64,000 nt of DNA from Micromonospora sp. WMMA1947 (GCF_027497355.1 NZ_CP114909.1:4483001-4547000); one strand, 5' to 3'; positions 8,425-17,763 are shown, counted from the stretch's first letter. Numbers and translations are program-made. The notes: generated by a model from the sequence alone, not told the origin.

Positions 8425-9572
8425 CCGGGCCGCTGGCCGGACTGCGGGTGCTGGACCTGACCAGCACGTTCTCCGGTCCGTACTGCACGCTGATGCTGGC
8501 CGACCTGGGCGCCGAGGTGATCAAGGTGGAGCCGCCGGGCGGCGACATCGCCCGCCAGCTCGGCGCCGCCCGCACCCCCGGCATGGCGGCGGTGTTCCTC
8601 AACATGAACCGGGGCAAGAAGAGCGTCCTGCTGGACCTCAAGGCGCCCGCCGACCGGGCCGCGTTCGACCGGCTCGTGCCGACGGTGGACGTGCTGGTGC
8701 ACAACATGCGCCCGGCCGCCGTGGCCCGGCTCGCGCTCACCTACGACGACGTGCGGGCGCTGCACCCGGCGATCGTCTACTGCGCGATCCCGGGGTTCCG
8801 GAGCACCGGCCGGCAGGCCGACCGGCCCGCGTACGACGACGTGATCCAGGGCGCCTCCGGGATCGCCCGGCTGCAGAGCGTCAACCAGGACCAGCCCGGG
8901 TACGTCGTCACGCCGCTCGCCGACAAGATCACCGGACTCACCGCGTCCACCGCCGTGCTCGCCGCGTTGCGGCACCGCGACGCCACCGGCGAGGGGCAGC
9001 GCGTCGAGGTGCCGATGTTCGACACGATGGTCGCCTTCGGCCTGCTCGAACAGCTCGACGGCTGGACGTTCGACCCGCCCACCGGGCCGCCGCTCTACCC
9101 GCGTACCGCCGCGCCGAACCGCCGTCCGTACGCCACCGCGGACGGGCACCTGTGCGTGCTGATCTACACCGGCCGGCAGTGGGAACGGTTCCTCACCCTG
9201 GTCGGGCGCGCCGACCTGCTGCGCCACCCCGACTACGACACCGTCGGCAAGCGGATCGCCAACGCCGACGGGCTCTACCGGGTGGTCGCCGACGTGCTGC
9301 GCGGGCGTACCACCGCCGAGTGGCTGGCGGAGCTGTCGGCGATCGACGTGCCGTGCGCGCCGCTGGCGGGCTACGAGGAGATCCTGCGCGAGGAGGAACG
9401 GGCCGAAACGGGTCTGGTGTCGATCGTCGAGCACCCGGTGGCCGGGCGGCTGCGCAGCATCGCCCCGCCGATCGTCATGTCGGCCTCGCCGCTGCCGGCC
9501 GGTCGGCTCGCGCCGACGCTCGGCGAGCACACCGACGAGGTGCTCGCCGGTCCCGAGGGGAGCAGCGGATGA
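8421..9572 (+). CDS. CaiB/BaiF family III CoA-transferase, second copy
   Basis: 383 residues beginning MTGPLAGLRVLDLTSTFSGP, with the linker VHNMRPAAVARLAL and the catalytic aspartate in PLADKITG near residue 174. GTG at 8421 overlaps the lyase stop (GTGA). It is more divergent than the other two copies: the linker has HNMRP instead of the usual ENFRPG. Its direct coupling to the HMGL-like gene suggests the pair acts as CoA activation followed by lyase cleavage, as in citramalate-type routes; that is inference. Confidence 0.92.
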   Translation: MTGPLAGLRVLDLTSTFSGPYCTLMLADLGAEVIKVEPPGGDIARQLGAARTPGMAAVFLNMNRGKKSVLLDLKAPADRAAFDRLVPTVDVLVHNMRPAAVARLALTYDDVRALHPAIVYCAIPGFRSTGRQADRPAYDDVIQGASGIARLQSVNQDQPGYVVTPLADKITGLTASTAVLAALRHRDATGEGQRVEVPMFDTMVAFGLLEQLDGWTFDPPTGPPLYPRTAAPNRRPYATADGHLCVLIYTGRQWERFLTLVGRADLLRHPDYDTVGKRIANADGLYRVVADVLRGRTTAEWLAELSAIDVPCAPLAGYEEILREEERAETGLVSIVEHPVAGRLRSIAPPIVMSASPLPAGRLAPTLGEHTDEVLAGPEGSSG

Positions 9573-10318
9573 GGGGCAGGGTCGCCGTCGTCACCGGCGC
9601 CGGATCGGGGATCGGGCTCGCCGTCGCCCGGCGGCTGGCCGACGAGGGCGCCGAGGTGGTCTCCGCCGACCTGGACGTGTCCGCGTGCGTGGGCGTCCCG
9701 GTCACCGCCGACCTGGGCACCCCGGCCGGCGTCGCCGCCGTCGTGCGGGAGGTGACCAGCCGGTACGGGGGCGCGGACGTGCTCGTCAACAACGTGGCGC
9801 TCGCGCCGTACCGGGACGCCTTCACCGACATCGACGACGCGGCCTGGCAGCGCACCTGGGACGTCAACGTGATGTCCTGCGTGCGGCTGTGCCGCGCGCT
9901 CGTGCCGCTCATGGTCGAGCGGGGCGGCGGCAGCGTGGTCACCATCGGCTCCGAGGCGGCGCGGCACCCGAAGCCGCACATGCTCGACTACGCGGTCAGC
10001 AAGGCCGCGCTGCTCAGCCTCGCCAAGGGCCTGGCCCTGGAGTACGGCTCCCGGGGCGTGCGGGTGAGCACCGTCGCGCCCGGCCCGACGCGGACCGCGA
10101 CCATGGACGCCTACCTGGAGTCGGTCGCGCTCCGGCTGGGCATCGACGTCTCCGCCGCCGCCGACCACGTGGTGCACGAGCTGCGCCGGCTGCCGCTGGG
10201 CCGGATGAACGAGCCGGAGGACGTCGCCGAGGTGGTGCTGTTCCTCGCCGGGGACCGGGCCCGGCAGGTGACCGGTTCGGAGTACGCCGTCAACGGCGGT
10301 TCCACCGCGTCGATGTAG
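9569..10318 (+). CDS. Short-chain dehydrogenase/reductase
   Basis: 249 residues, classical SDR size. The cofactor motif TGAGSGIG is at residues 10-17, the NNVA motif near 75, and the catalytic YAVSK near 142 with an upstream SEAA serine. The C-terminal end GSEYAVNGGS is typical. Aspartates (SADLD) after the second strand favour NAD(H). ATG at 9569 overlaps the CoA-transferase stop. It is the last enzyme before the GntR regulator and probably oxidises or reduces a hydroxyl/keto intermediate of the pathway. Confidence 0.92.
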   Translation: MRGRVAVVTGAGSGIGLAVARRLADEGAEVVSADLDVSACVGVPVTADLGTPAGVAAVVREVTSRYGGADVLVNNVALAPYRDAFTDIDDAAWQRTWDVNVMSCVRLCRALVPLMVERGGGSVVTIGSEAARHPKPHMLDYAVSKAALLSLAKGLALEYGSRGVRVSTVAPGPTRTATMDAYLESVALRLGIDVSAAADHVVHELRRLPLGRMNEPEDVAEVVLFLAGDRARQVTGSEYAVNGGSTASM

Positions 10319-10335
10319 GTTCACCATCGGTGAAC
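10319..10335. promoter_or_regulatory. Inverted repeat, candidate GntR operator
   Basis: GTTCACCATCGGTGAAC has perfect 7-bp arms around a 3-bp spacer. It lies directly after the SDR stop and 13 bases before the GntR start, a position suited to autoregulation. No second copy was found at the 1495 promoter by eye. Confidence 0.5.
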
Positions 10336-10347
10336 AGAGGGGGACGC

Positions 10348-10983
10348 ATGGGCCGGGCCACGCAGTCGGCGTACGAGTCGATCAAGACGCGCATCCTCGG
10401 CGGGGCGTACGAGCCGGGGAAGAAGCTGTCCGAGGAGGATCTCGCCGCCGCGGTGGGGGTGAGCCGCACCCCCGTACGGGAGGCGCTGCGCCGGCTGCAC
10501 GCCGAGGGCCTGGTGGACTGGGAGGCCAACCGGGGCGCCACCGTACCGGCCTGGCGCGAGCAGGACCTGGAGGAGATCTTCGAGCTGCGCGCCCTGCTGG
10601 AGGGGTACGGCGCCGAGCTGGCCGCGACCCGGATCACGCCGGAGGAGATCGCCCGGCTGCGCGAGCTGTGCGCCGAGATGGAGGGCTACGCGGCCGGTCA
10701 GCGGCGGGACCGGGCGGACCGGATCGCGGTCTGCAACGCGCAGTTCCACGAGATCATCCTGGGCGCCGGGCGGAACCGCCGGTTGAGCGCGCTGCTCGGG
10801 GCGGTGGTGCAGACGCCGCTGGTGAACCGCACGTTCCGCCGGTACGACGAGGCGGCGATGGCGCGCAGCATGTCGCACCACCGGGAGCTGATCGACGCGT
10901 TCGAGGCACGCGACCGGGCCTGGGCCGGCTCGGTGATGCGGGCGCACATCCTGGCCGCGCGCGCCACCCTCGGCACGCCCTGA
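10348..10983 (+). CDS. GntR family regulator, FadR/FCD type
   Basis: 211 residues. The N-terminal winged helix (residues about 10-75) has YESIKTRILGGAYEPGKKLSEEDLA and SRTPVREALRRL. The C-terminal FCD ligand domain starts EIFELRALLEGYGAELAA and holds the metal/acid-binding pattern D-N-F-H near CNAQFHEII and MSHHRELIDAF. Such regulators respond to small carboxylic acids. The ATG at 10348 is preceded by AGAGGGGG; an in-frame GTG at 10330 would overlap the inverted repeat and is less likely. It closes the plus-strand operon and is a good candidate for its control. Confidence 0.92.
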   Translation: MGRATQSAYESIKTRILGGAYEPGKKLSEEDLAAAVGVSRTPVREALRRLHAEGLVDWEANRGATVPAWREQDLEEIFELRALLEGYGAELAATRITPEEIARLRELCAEMEGYAAGQRRDRADRIAVCNAQFHEIILGAGRNRRLSALLGAVVQTPLVNRTFRRYDEAAMARSMSHHRELIDAFEARDRAWAGSVMRAHILAARATLGTP

Positions 10984-10988
10984 CCCAC

Positions 10989-11033
10989 GCCGGGCCGGGG
11001 ACACGTCGTAACCCTCGACGGTCCCGGCCCGGC
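10989..11033. terminator. Bidirectional terminator between convergent arms
   Basis: GCCGGGCCGGG (from 10989) pairs with CCCGGCCCGGC (to 11033), an 11-bp GC stem with one bulged G and a 20-base loop. It lies between the GntR stop and the stop of the minus-strand lyase, so it can serve both arms. Confidence 0.7.
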
Positions 11034-11041
11034 GGCACGGG

Positions 11042-11902
11042 TCATTCGGCGGACGCCTCGGCGCGGCGCACCACCTCGGTGGCGGCACGCACCACCGCCC
11101 GGTCCAGCAACCGCCCGTCGGCGTCGGTGGCCACCCCGGAGCCGCCACGTTCGGCCCGCTCCAGCGCCGCCAGCACGGCCCGGGCGGAGGCCACCTCCTC
11201 GGCGGTCGGGGTGAACACCTCGTTGATGGTCGCGACCTGCCCGGGGTGGATGGCGCTGCGGGCCCGGAAGCCCTGCCGCAGCAGCGCCCGGGTGGTCCGC
11301 TCCAGCCGTTCCGGGTCGCGCAGCGTCGTCTCCACCGGCCCCACCGCGGGGGCGATGCCGGCGGCCGCCGACGCGACGACGACCTGGGAGCGGATCGGGG
11401 CGAACTCCGCCCGGTCCGGCCCGGGCTGCAACCCCAGCTCACCGGCGAGGTCCGCCTCGCCGAGGCCGAGCCGCAGCACCCGGGGCGCTTCGGCCACCCG
11501 CGGCGCGGTGAGCACGCCCCGGGCGGTCTCGATCAGCGCCACCACCCGGAACGCCGGGGCGTCCGGACCGAGCCGCCGCTGTACCCGGGTCAGCGCGGCG
11601 TCGACCTCGGCGAGCAGCTCCAGCTCGGCCTTCGGCACCCACACCCCGGCCGCGGCGGGGGAGAGGACCTCGACGTCCGCCTCGACCTGGTCGCTGTTGA
11701 TCCGCACCCACAGCTCGGGTGCGGACGGCGCGGCGGCGCCCAGGAACCCGGCGACCGTCTCCCGGGCCTGCGCCTTGCGGGCCGGCGTGACCGCGTCCTC
11801 CAGGTCGAGCACGAGCGCGTCCGCGCCCCGCCCGGCCGACTTGTCCAGCAGGTCCGCCCGGTCGCCCGGCACGTACAGGTAACTGCGCGCCACCGCCGCC
11901 AT
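11042..11902 (-). CDS. CitE-like CoA-ester lyase (HpcH/HpaI family)
   Basis: 286 residues of the citrate-lyase-beta/malyl-CoA lyase fold: SYLYVPGDRADLLDKSAG start, LVLDLEDAVTPARK (metal aspartate/glutamate), LWVRINS, VVALIETARG and the C-terminal GFRARSAIHPGQ. These Mg-dependent enzymes cleave malyl-, citramalyl- or similar CoA esters to acetyl-CoA and a keto acid. It is the last gene of the minus-strand operon, downstream of a CoA-transferase and an MmgE/PrpD protein, a set reminiscent of itaconate/citramalate-type degradation. No MaoC-like hydratase is seen, so the exact route is open. Confidence 0.92.
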   Translation of the reverse strand: MAAVARSYLYVPGDRADLLDKSAGRGADALVLDLEDAVTPARKAQARETVAGFLGAAAPSAPELWVRINSDQVEADVEVLSPAAAGVWVPKAELELLAEVDAALTRVQRRLGPDAPAFRVVALIETARGVLTAPRVAEAPRVLRLGLGEADLAGELGLQPGPDRAEFAPIRSQVVVASAAAGIAPAVGPVETTLRDPERLERTTRALLRQGFRARSAIHPGQVATINEVFTPTAEEVASARAVLAALERAERGGSGVATDADGRLLDRAVVRAATEVVRRAEASAE

Positions 11903-11912
11903 GTCGTTCCCC

Positions 11913-13376
11913 CTACCGCTGCGGGCGGGCGAGGTAGCGGCCGGCCGGCTCGCCGGTGACCTTGCCGTCGACGAGCACGTGCTGCCCGCGCACGAAGGTG
12001 TCGGTGACCCGGGCGGTCAGCTCGAAGCCCTCGAACGGCGTGTACTCCTGCGTCGACTCGGAGTCCTCGGCGCGCACCGTCCAGGTCGAGTTCGGGTCGA
12101 CCAGGCAGATGTCGGCGTCGTAGCCCTGCAGCAGCGCGCCCTTGTTGCGCAGGCCGAAGCGCTGCGCCGGGTTCCACGAGGTCAGCTCCGCCACCCGCTG
12201 GTACGACAGACCGCGCCGGTTGCCCTCGGTGACCAGGCCGGGCAGCAGGTACTCGGCGCCGCCGAAGCCGGACTTGGCGACGAAGATGTCGTCGCGCGGC
12301 TCACCGAACTTGACCTCGTCCTTGCAGCAGGCGTGGTCGCTGACCACCCAGTCGATCTTGCCGTCCAGGACGTACCCCCAGAGCGCCTCGACGTCGGCGC
12401 GCGGGCGCAGCGGCGGGTTGACCTTGCCGCCCAGGCCGTGCGCGGTGTCGATGTCGGCCACCAGGTGACCGATGGTCACCTCGCGACGGAAGTCGATGTG
12501 CGGGAACGCCCGCGCCATCCGCAGCGCCGCGTCGACCGCCTTCTCCGAGGTCAGGTGCAGCAGGTTGATCTTCGGCAGCCCGGTCTCGTGCGCCAGGTAC
12601 GACGCGATCGACACGGCCAGTCCCTCGGAGTGCGGCGGCCGCGACGCGTGGTACGCCTCCAGCCCGCGCAGCGTGCCGTCCTGCTCGACCTGCTTGGTGT
12701 ACGCGCTCATGATCTCGGCGGTCTCGCAGTGCAGCGACAGCGAGATCTCGTCGGCCAGCTCGGGGAAACGCTCCCGGGCCGCCTGGACGCCCCGCATCAC
12801 GAACTCGAAGTGGGCGTAGTCGTACCGCTCGCCCTCCGGGATCATCAGGAACGAGTTCTGGTCGGTGGACCGGCCGTGCAGGCCGTGGCTGCCGTAGAAC
12901 ATGAAGATCTTGAACGAGGTGACCCCGTGCTCCTCCACCAGCGACGGCACCTCACCGATGTGCTCCCGCGACATCGGCGCCAGGTGGAAGCCGTAGTCGA
13001 TGTAGGAGCGGCCCTCGGTCGCGGCCAGCACCTCGGGGAAGAAGTCCGCGTACCGGCCGCCGCGGTTGAGGTAGTACTGCCCGGTGCGCATGTAGTTCAG
13101 CGCCGTGGTGACGCCGCCCTGCACCGACGCGCGGCTCTCCGAGACGGCGTCCTCGCTCAGCGGGTTGTAGATGCCCCAGTGCTGGTGGGCGTCGACCACG
13201 CCGGGGAAGGCGAGCCGGCCGCCGCCGTCGACGACCTGGGCGGCCTCCGCCCGGTCGATCTGCGGGGCGACGCGGCTGATCCGCCCGTCGGTGACGCCGA
13301 TGTCCATCAGCTCGGGTTCGGGCCGGTCGTGCCGGACCACGCGGACGTTCGTCAGCAGCAGGTCGTAGGTGCTCAT
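11913..13376 (-). CDS. Dihydropyrimidinase/hydantoinase-like amidohydrolase
   Basis: 487 residues, the usual length for cyclic amidases. Metal ligands are recognisable: H64 and H66 in VDAHQH, K156 in FKIF as the carbamylated lysine, LHCE and HLTSEKAV histidines, and the aspartate in VVSDHACC. It should be an active binuclear-metal cyclic amidase, opening a ring such as hydantoin, dihydropyrimidine, allantoin or a related lactam. This is the clearest clue that the island's substrate contains a cyclic amide. The start has a GAGGAGCAAC ribosome site. It is followed 10 bases later by the CitE-like gene. Confidence 0.92.
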   Translation of the reverse strand: MSTYDLLLTNVRVVRHDRPEPELMDIGVTDGRISRVAPQIDRAEAAQVVDGGGRLAFPGVVDAHQHWGIYNPLSEDAVSESRASVQGGVTTALNYMRTGQYYLNRGGRYADFFPEVLAATEGRSYIDYGFHLAPMSREHIGEVPSLVEEHGVTSFKIFMFYGSHGLHGRSTDQNSFLMIPEGERYDYAHFEFVMRGVQAARERFPELADEISLSLHCETAEIMSAYTKQVEQDGTLRGLEAYHASRPPHSEGLAVSIASYLAHETGLPKINLLHLTSEKAVDAALRMARAFPHIDFRREVTIGHLVADIDTAHGLGGKVNPPLRPRADVEALWGYVLDGKIDWVVSDHACCKDEVKFGEPRDDIFVAKSGFGGAEYLLPGLVTEGNRRGLSYQRVAELTSWNPAQRFGLRNKGALLQGYDADICLVDPNSTWTVRAEDSESTQEYTPFEGFELTARVTDTFVRGQHVLVDGKVTGEPAGRYLARPQR

Positions 13377-13398
13377 GGTGTTGCTCCTCGTGCTCGGT

Positions 13399-14805
13399 TC
13401 AGCGGCGGTTGATCAGGCCCATCAGGCCGTGGACGTCGGGGGCCCGGTCCAGCCGGTGGACCTCCTCGGTGATGCGGTCGGCGGTCGCCTCCGGCAGGGC
13501 GGCGGCGTTGGTGCGGAACTTGACCGCCAGTTCGGCGTCGCTGAGCGGACGCTGCGGCCCGCCCCGGTTGGCGAGCACCTCCTGCACCCACTCCTGCCCG
13601 TCGCGGGTGACCACCCGCAGCACGGCCGGGAACTGGTGCGGGAAGATGGCGTCGCACCGCTCGTCGCCCACCACGTCGACGCGCGCCATCAGCTCCCGCC
13701 GCTGCGGGTCGTGTGCCAGGGCGTCGGTGAAGTCGGCGAGGTCCACGCCGAGACCGCCGCCGCCGATCAGGCCGGCGACGACCGCGTACGGGCCGCTGAA
13801 CTGCGCCTCGTAACCGGTCTGCGGTGCGCGCTTGCGCTCGATGGGCTGGCCGATGGTGCGTACCGTCGGCGTCGGCACGCCGAGCGTGATCGACTCGATC
13901 TGGTCCAGCGGCAGCCCGCGCTCGCGCAGCGCGATCGCCGCGTCGATGGCCGCGTGGGTGAAGTGGTTCGCCGGGTACGGCTTGAAGAAGATGCCCGGTA
14001 CGGCCCAGTCGGTGCCGAGGCCGCGGACGATCTCGTCGCCGTCGAACTCGCCGCGCAGGAACGCCTGGAAGAAGCCGAAGCGTCCCTCCAGCACGGTCGG
14101 CGGGCCGGTCACGCCGTGCCGGGCCAGCTGCGCGGCGCTGACCGCCGCGTGCGCGGCCCAGCCGCAGTGGATCCGCTTGACCGTGCCGCCGTTGCGGTTG
14201 GACTCGATCAGCCCGGCCGCCATCGAGGCGGACACCCCGAGCGCGTCGAGCGCGCCGTCGGCGTCCAGCTTCAGCAGCCGGGCCGCGGCGACCGCGCCGC
14301 CGAGCGTGCCGCAGATCGAGGTGGCGTGCTGCCCGTGCTCGAAGAAGACGGAGTTGCCGGCGGCCGGGTCGTAGCCGGCCATGCCGAGCCGGACGCACAC
14401 CTCCAGGCCGACGGCGATGGCCGCGACGGTCTCCTGCCCGGACGCCCCGGACGCCTCGGCGGCGGCCAGCGCGGCCGGCACCACCGACGCGCTGGGGTGC
14501 AGCACCGACGGCAGGTGCGTGTCGTCGTAGTCGAGCGAGTGCGCCAGCACGCCGTTGGCGAACGCGGCCAGCGCCGCCGGCGCCTTGTCGTCCAGGCCGA
14601 CGACGGTTGCCTGGCCCCGGCCGCCCTGTTCGGCGACGTAGGCGAGGGCCGCCTGGCTGGTCGGCAGCGGCCGGGCCGCCACGCAGAGCCCGAGCACGTC
14701 CAGGACGCGGGCCCGGACGCTGGCGACCACCTCGTCGGGCAGCGTGTCGGCGGCGGTGTCGGCGGCGAAGGCGGCCAGGTGGCGACCCAGTGTCGGTTCA
14801 GCCAC
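13399..14805 (-). CDS. MmgE/PrpD family protein
   Basis: 468 residues with the family pattern: N-terminal helical bundle including DVLGLCVAARPLP and the HSLDYDDTHL motif, STICGTLG-like GQHATSICGTLGGAVAA, and the smaller C-terminal domain after KPYPANHFTHAAIDA. Known members act on 2-methylcitrate (PrpD) or cis-aconitate (decarboxylase/itaconate formation). The start is a GTG overlapping the end of the cyclase gene by 8 bases. With a CoA-transferase and CitE-like lyase in the same operon, it probably dehydrates or decarboxylates a tricarboxylate-like intermediate. Its specificity is not readable. Confidence 0.9.
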   Translation of the reverse strand: MAEPTLGRHLAAFAADTAADTLPDEVVASVRARVLDVLGLCVAARPLPTSQAALAYVAEQGGRGQATVVGLDDKAPAALAAFANGVLAHSLDYDDTHLPSVLHPSASVVPAALAAAEASGASGQETVAAIAVGLEVCVRLGMAGYDPAAGNSVFFEHGQHATSICGTLGGAVAAARLLKLDADGALDALGVSASMAAGLIESNRNGGTVKRIHCGWAAHAAVSAAQLARHGVTGPPTVLEGRFGFFQAFLRGEFDGDEIVRGLGTDWAVPGIFFKPYPANHFTHAAIDAAIALRERGLPLDQIESITLGVPTPTVRTIGQPIERKRAPQTGYEAQFSGPYAVVAGLIGGGGLGVDLADFTDALAHDPQRRELMARVDVVGDERCDAIFPHQFPAVLRVVTRDGQEWVQEVLANRGGPQRPLSDAELAVKFRTNAAALPEATADRITEEVHRLDRAPDVHGLMGLINRR

Positions 14806-15637
14806 GGCTGATCACCGCCAGCGGGCGCACCGGGGAGCCGGTGGCGCCGTACAGCGGCAGCGGCGCCATCACGAAGGTGAACTCGTGCACCCCGTCGCGG
14901 GCCAGCTCCTCCAGCGCCATCGTCTCGATCAGGTAGATGCCGTGCTCCACCAGCAGGATCCGGTGCGCCGGCAGCGAGCTGTGGCCCTTGCCCGGGTGCA
15001 GGCACTCGAAGGCGATGGTGTCCGCGCCGGCCGCGTGCACCTGACGCTGCGCCAGCCAGGTCGCGCCGTCCGCGCCGACCCCCGGTACGCCGGAGTCCTT
15101 GCCGATGTACTGGTTGCGGTCCTCGTGGTCGAACAGCCGGCCCCACCCGCTGCGGATGAGCACCACGTCGCCCGCGCCCACCGGCGTGCCCTGCCGGGAC
15201 TCCGCGGCGTCCAGGTCGGCCGGGGTGATCTCGTAACCGGGCTCGCAGGCCTCCACGCCCAGCGCGGCGGGCACGTCCAGCAGCACGCCCCGGCGGACCA
15301 TCGGCGCGACGGTGTGCACGCCCAGCTCGTCGAACCGGCCGCCGACCTGCGCTTCGGCGGCGTCGGCGCCGCCGTGCAGCCGGCCGTCCTGGGAGACGTG
15401 CGCGAGCGCGTCGACGTGGGTGCCGACGTGCGTGCCCATCACCAGCAGGTCGTTGGCGGCGGAGCCGCCGTCGGCGCGCACCATGTCGCCGTGGCGGCGG
15501 GGCAGGGTGAGCCCGAACGCCGGGTGGTTCGGCGACTGCGGCATGCCGACGGTCAGCCGCCGGCCCAGGTCGTAGATCGTGACACCGGCCTGCACGGCGT
15601 CGAGCAGGCGGTCGGCGGTTCTGGCAGTGGTGCCCAC
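14798..15637 (-). CDS. Cyclase/kynurenine formamidase-like metal hydrolase
   Basis: 279 residues of the cyclase (PF04199) family. The metal motif HxGTHxDxxxH is complete: H70, H74, D76 and H80. Family members hydrolyse formamides or lactam/lactone-like bonds. I chose the GTG at 15637 because GAGGA lies 6 bases upstream. A longer GTG start at 15685 would overlap the upstream gene by 17 bases. Its place next to a dihydropyrimidinase-like enzyme fits a stepwise ring and amide opening route. Confidence 0.88.
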   Translation of the reverse strand: MGTTARTADRLLDAVQAGVTIYDLGRRLTVGMPQSPNHPAFGLTLPRRHGDMVRADGGSAANDLLVMGTHVGTHVDALAHVSQDGRLHGGADAAEAQVGGRFDELGVHTVAPMVRRGVLLDVPAALGVEACEPGYEITPADLDAAESRQGTPVGAGDVVLIRSGWGRLFDHEDRNQYIGKDSGVPGVGADGATWLAQRQVHAAGADTIAFECLHPGKGHSSLPAHRILLVEHGIYLIETMALEELARDGVHEFTFVMAPLPLYGATGSPVRPLAVISRG

Positions 15638-15668
15638 GGGGTTCCTCGCGTTTCGGCTGTCGGCGTCG

Positions 15669-16868
15669 TCAGGCGACGACGCCACGGGCTTTCAGGTCGG
15701 CGATCTCGGCCGGGTCGCAGCCGAGTTCCTCGACGAGCAGGGCGTCGGTGTCGGCGCCGGGGGAGCGGCCGGTGAACCGGATCCGGCCCGGCGTCTCCGA
15801 CATCCGCCACATGACGTTGTGCATCCGCATCGGGCCGAGGTCCGGGTCGTCGACCGTGGTGATCATCTCGGTGGCCTGGACGTGCGGGTCCTCGACGATG
15901 TCCTTGGCGCTGTAGACCGGTGCGACGGCGGCGCCGGCCTCGGCGAACGCCGTGGCCACCTCGTCGCGGGTCCGCTCGGCGATCCACGACCCCACGTACT
16001 CGTCGAGCAGGTCCGCGTGCGCCACCCGGCCGACGCCGGTACGGAACCACGGCTCGTCGATCACCTCGGGGTGGCCCACCAGCCGCAGCACCCGCTCGGC
16101 GATGGCCTGGGCGCTGGTGGAGATGGCCACCCACGACCCGTCCTTGGTCTGGTACGTGTTGCGCGGCGCGTTGTTCGTCGAGCGGTTGCCCTGCCGCTGC
16201 TCCACCACACCGAGCTGGTCGTAGACAGTGGGGCCGGGACCGACAGCGGTCATGATCGGCTCCAGCAGGCTCATGTCGACGACCTGGCCCCGGCCGCCGG
16301 AGCGCTCCCGGTGCCACAGCGCCATCATCACCGCCGACGAGGTGGCGATGCCGCAGATGCTGTCGGCCAGCCCGAACGCGGGCAGCGTGGGCGGGCCGTC
16401 GGCCGTACCGGTCAGGTGGGCGAACCCGCTCATCGCCTCGGCCAGCGTGCCGAACCCGGCGCGGGAGGCGTACGGGCCGGTCTGCCCGAAGCCGGTGATC
16501 CGGGCGATCACCAGACCGGGGTTGACCCGGTGCAGTTCCTCCGGGCCGACGCCCCAGCGCTCCAGCGTGCCCGGCCGGAAGTTTTCCACCAGCACGTCGG
16601 CGCGCTCGGCCAGCCGCAGCAGCAGCGCCGCGCCCTCCGGCGCGGACAGGTTCAGCCCGACCAGCCGCTTGTTGCGGGAGATCTCCTTCCACCACAGGGG
16701 ATGGCCGTCCTTGGCCTTGCCGTGGCCGCGCATGCTGTCACCCATGGTCGGGTGCTCGATCTTGATCACGTCGGCGCCGTAGTCGCCGAGGATCTGACAG
16801 CACAGCGGCCCGGCGAGGATCGTCGAGACGTCCAGCACCCGCAGGCCCGTCAGCGGTCCGTCACTCAC
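15669..16868 (-). CDS. CaiB/BaiF family III CoA-transferase, third copy
   Basis: 399 residues starting MSDGPLTGLRVLDVSTILAG, with VENFRPGTLERWGVG and the catalytic aspartate in GLADSICG. The GTG at 16868 overlaps the IclR stop and is preceded by GGGGAGGTGG; an in-frame start at 16916 lies inside the IclR gene. It resembles the copy at 5893 more than that at 8421. With PrpD-like and CitE-like genes downstream it probably supplies the CoA ester cleaved by the latter. Confidence 0.92.
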   Translation of the reverse strand: MSDGPLTGLRVLDVSTILAGPLCCQILGDYGADVIKIEHPTMGDSMRGHGKAKDGHPLWWKEISRNKRLVGLNLSAPEGAALLLRLAERADVLVENFRPGTLERWGVGPEELHRVNPGLVIARITGFGQTGPYASRAGFGTLAEAMSGFAHLTGTADGPPTLPAFGLADSICGIATSSAVMMALWHRERSGGRGQVVDMSLLEPIMTAVGPGPTVYDQLGVVEQRQGNRSTNNAPRNTYQTKDGSWVAISTSAQAIAERVLRLVGHPEVIDEPWFRTGVGRVAHADLLDEYVGSWIAERTRDEVATAFAEAGAAVAPVYSAKDIVEDPHVQATEMITTVDDPDLGPMRMHNVMWRMSETPGRIRFTGRSPGADTDALLVEELGCDPAEIADLKARGVVA

Positions 16869-17718
16869 CTGTTCCACCTCCCCAGTTCTGTTCCTGACCC
16901 GTCCGGCCGGCGACACGCTGCGCCGGCGGCCGGAAACCCAGTTCGGCGGAGATCTCCGCCGCCGCCGCGGCGACCAGTGCCCCGTGCGCCGCGCACACCT
17001 CCGGGGTGAACCGGTTCTGCGGCCCGCACAGCGAGATCGAGCCGAAGACCTGCCCGGTCGCGTAGCGCACCGGAGCCGCCACGCTTCCCGCGCCGTTCTG
17101 CCGTTCGCCCATGCTCACCGCGTACCCCTGGCGCCGGACCCGGCCCAGTTCGGCCCGCAGCTTCGCGGTGGAGGTGATCGTGACCGGGGTGATCGCGTCC
17201 AGCGGATGGTGGCCGAGGTAGTCGTCGACCTCGGCGTCCGGCAGCGCCGCCAGGATCGCCTTCGACGACGACCCGGAGTGCAGCGGGTGGCTGGTGCCCA
17301 GGGACACCGACATCCGGACCTCGTGCGGCGAGAGCACCTGGTCGATGTAGACGCGCGACCAGCCCTGCCGTACCGACAACGTGGCGGTCTCGCCGCTGTC
17401 GCGGACCAGCCGGACCAGGTACCGGCGCGCGATGTCCGGCACGTCCAGGGCGCGCAGCGCGGCCAGGCCCACGGCGAGCGCGCCGGTGCCGAGCCGGTAG
17501 CGCTTGGTCTCCTCGTTGAAGGTGAGGAAGTTGTCGGCCACCAGTTCCTTGAGGATCCGGTGCGCGACCGCCTTCGGCAGACCCAGTTCCCGCGCGATCG
17601 TCGACACGCCGAGGGTCTCCGGGGCCCGTTCGGCGATGATGTTGACGATGTCGAGGGCGCGTCCCAGACCGGAGCGGGTCCGGCCGGCGGTGCTCTCGAC
17701 AACCGCTGTCGTGATCAT
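16861..17718 (-). CDS. IclR family transcriptional regulator
   Basis: 285 residues. The winged helix at residues about 18-75 includes IARELGLPKAVAHRILKELV. The C-terminal effector domain has VYIDQVLS, HPLHSGSSSKAILA and the closing FGSISLCGP. IclR proteins usually respond to aromatic or organic acids and control neighbouring catabolic genes. It sits inside the operon, between the DMT transporter and the CoA-transferase, which it overlaps by 8 bases. That suggests feedback on the whole arm. No clear operator was found by eye in the 45-base gap upstream. Confidence 0.93.
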   Translation of the reverse strand: MITTAVVESTAGRTRSGLGRALDIVNIIAERAPETLGVSTIARELGLPKAVAHRILKELVADNFLTFNEETKRYRLGTGALAVGLAALRALDVPDIARRYLVRLVRDSGETATLSVRQGWSRVYIDQVLSPHEVRMSVSLGTSHPLHSGSSSKAILAALPDAEVDDYLGHHPLDAITPVTITSTAKLRAELGRVRRQGYAVSMGERQNGAGSVAAPVRYATGQVFGSISLCGPQNRFTPEVCAAHGALVAAAAAEISAELGFRPPAQRVAGRTGQEQNWGGGTGE

Positions 17719-17763
17719 CTCTCATCCTCCACAGTCGACGTGCGTGCGCGGGGTCGCCGGGCG

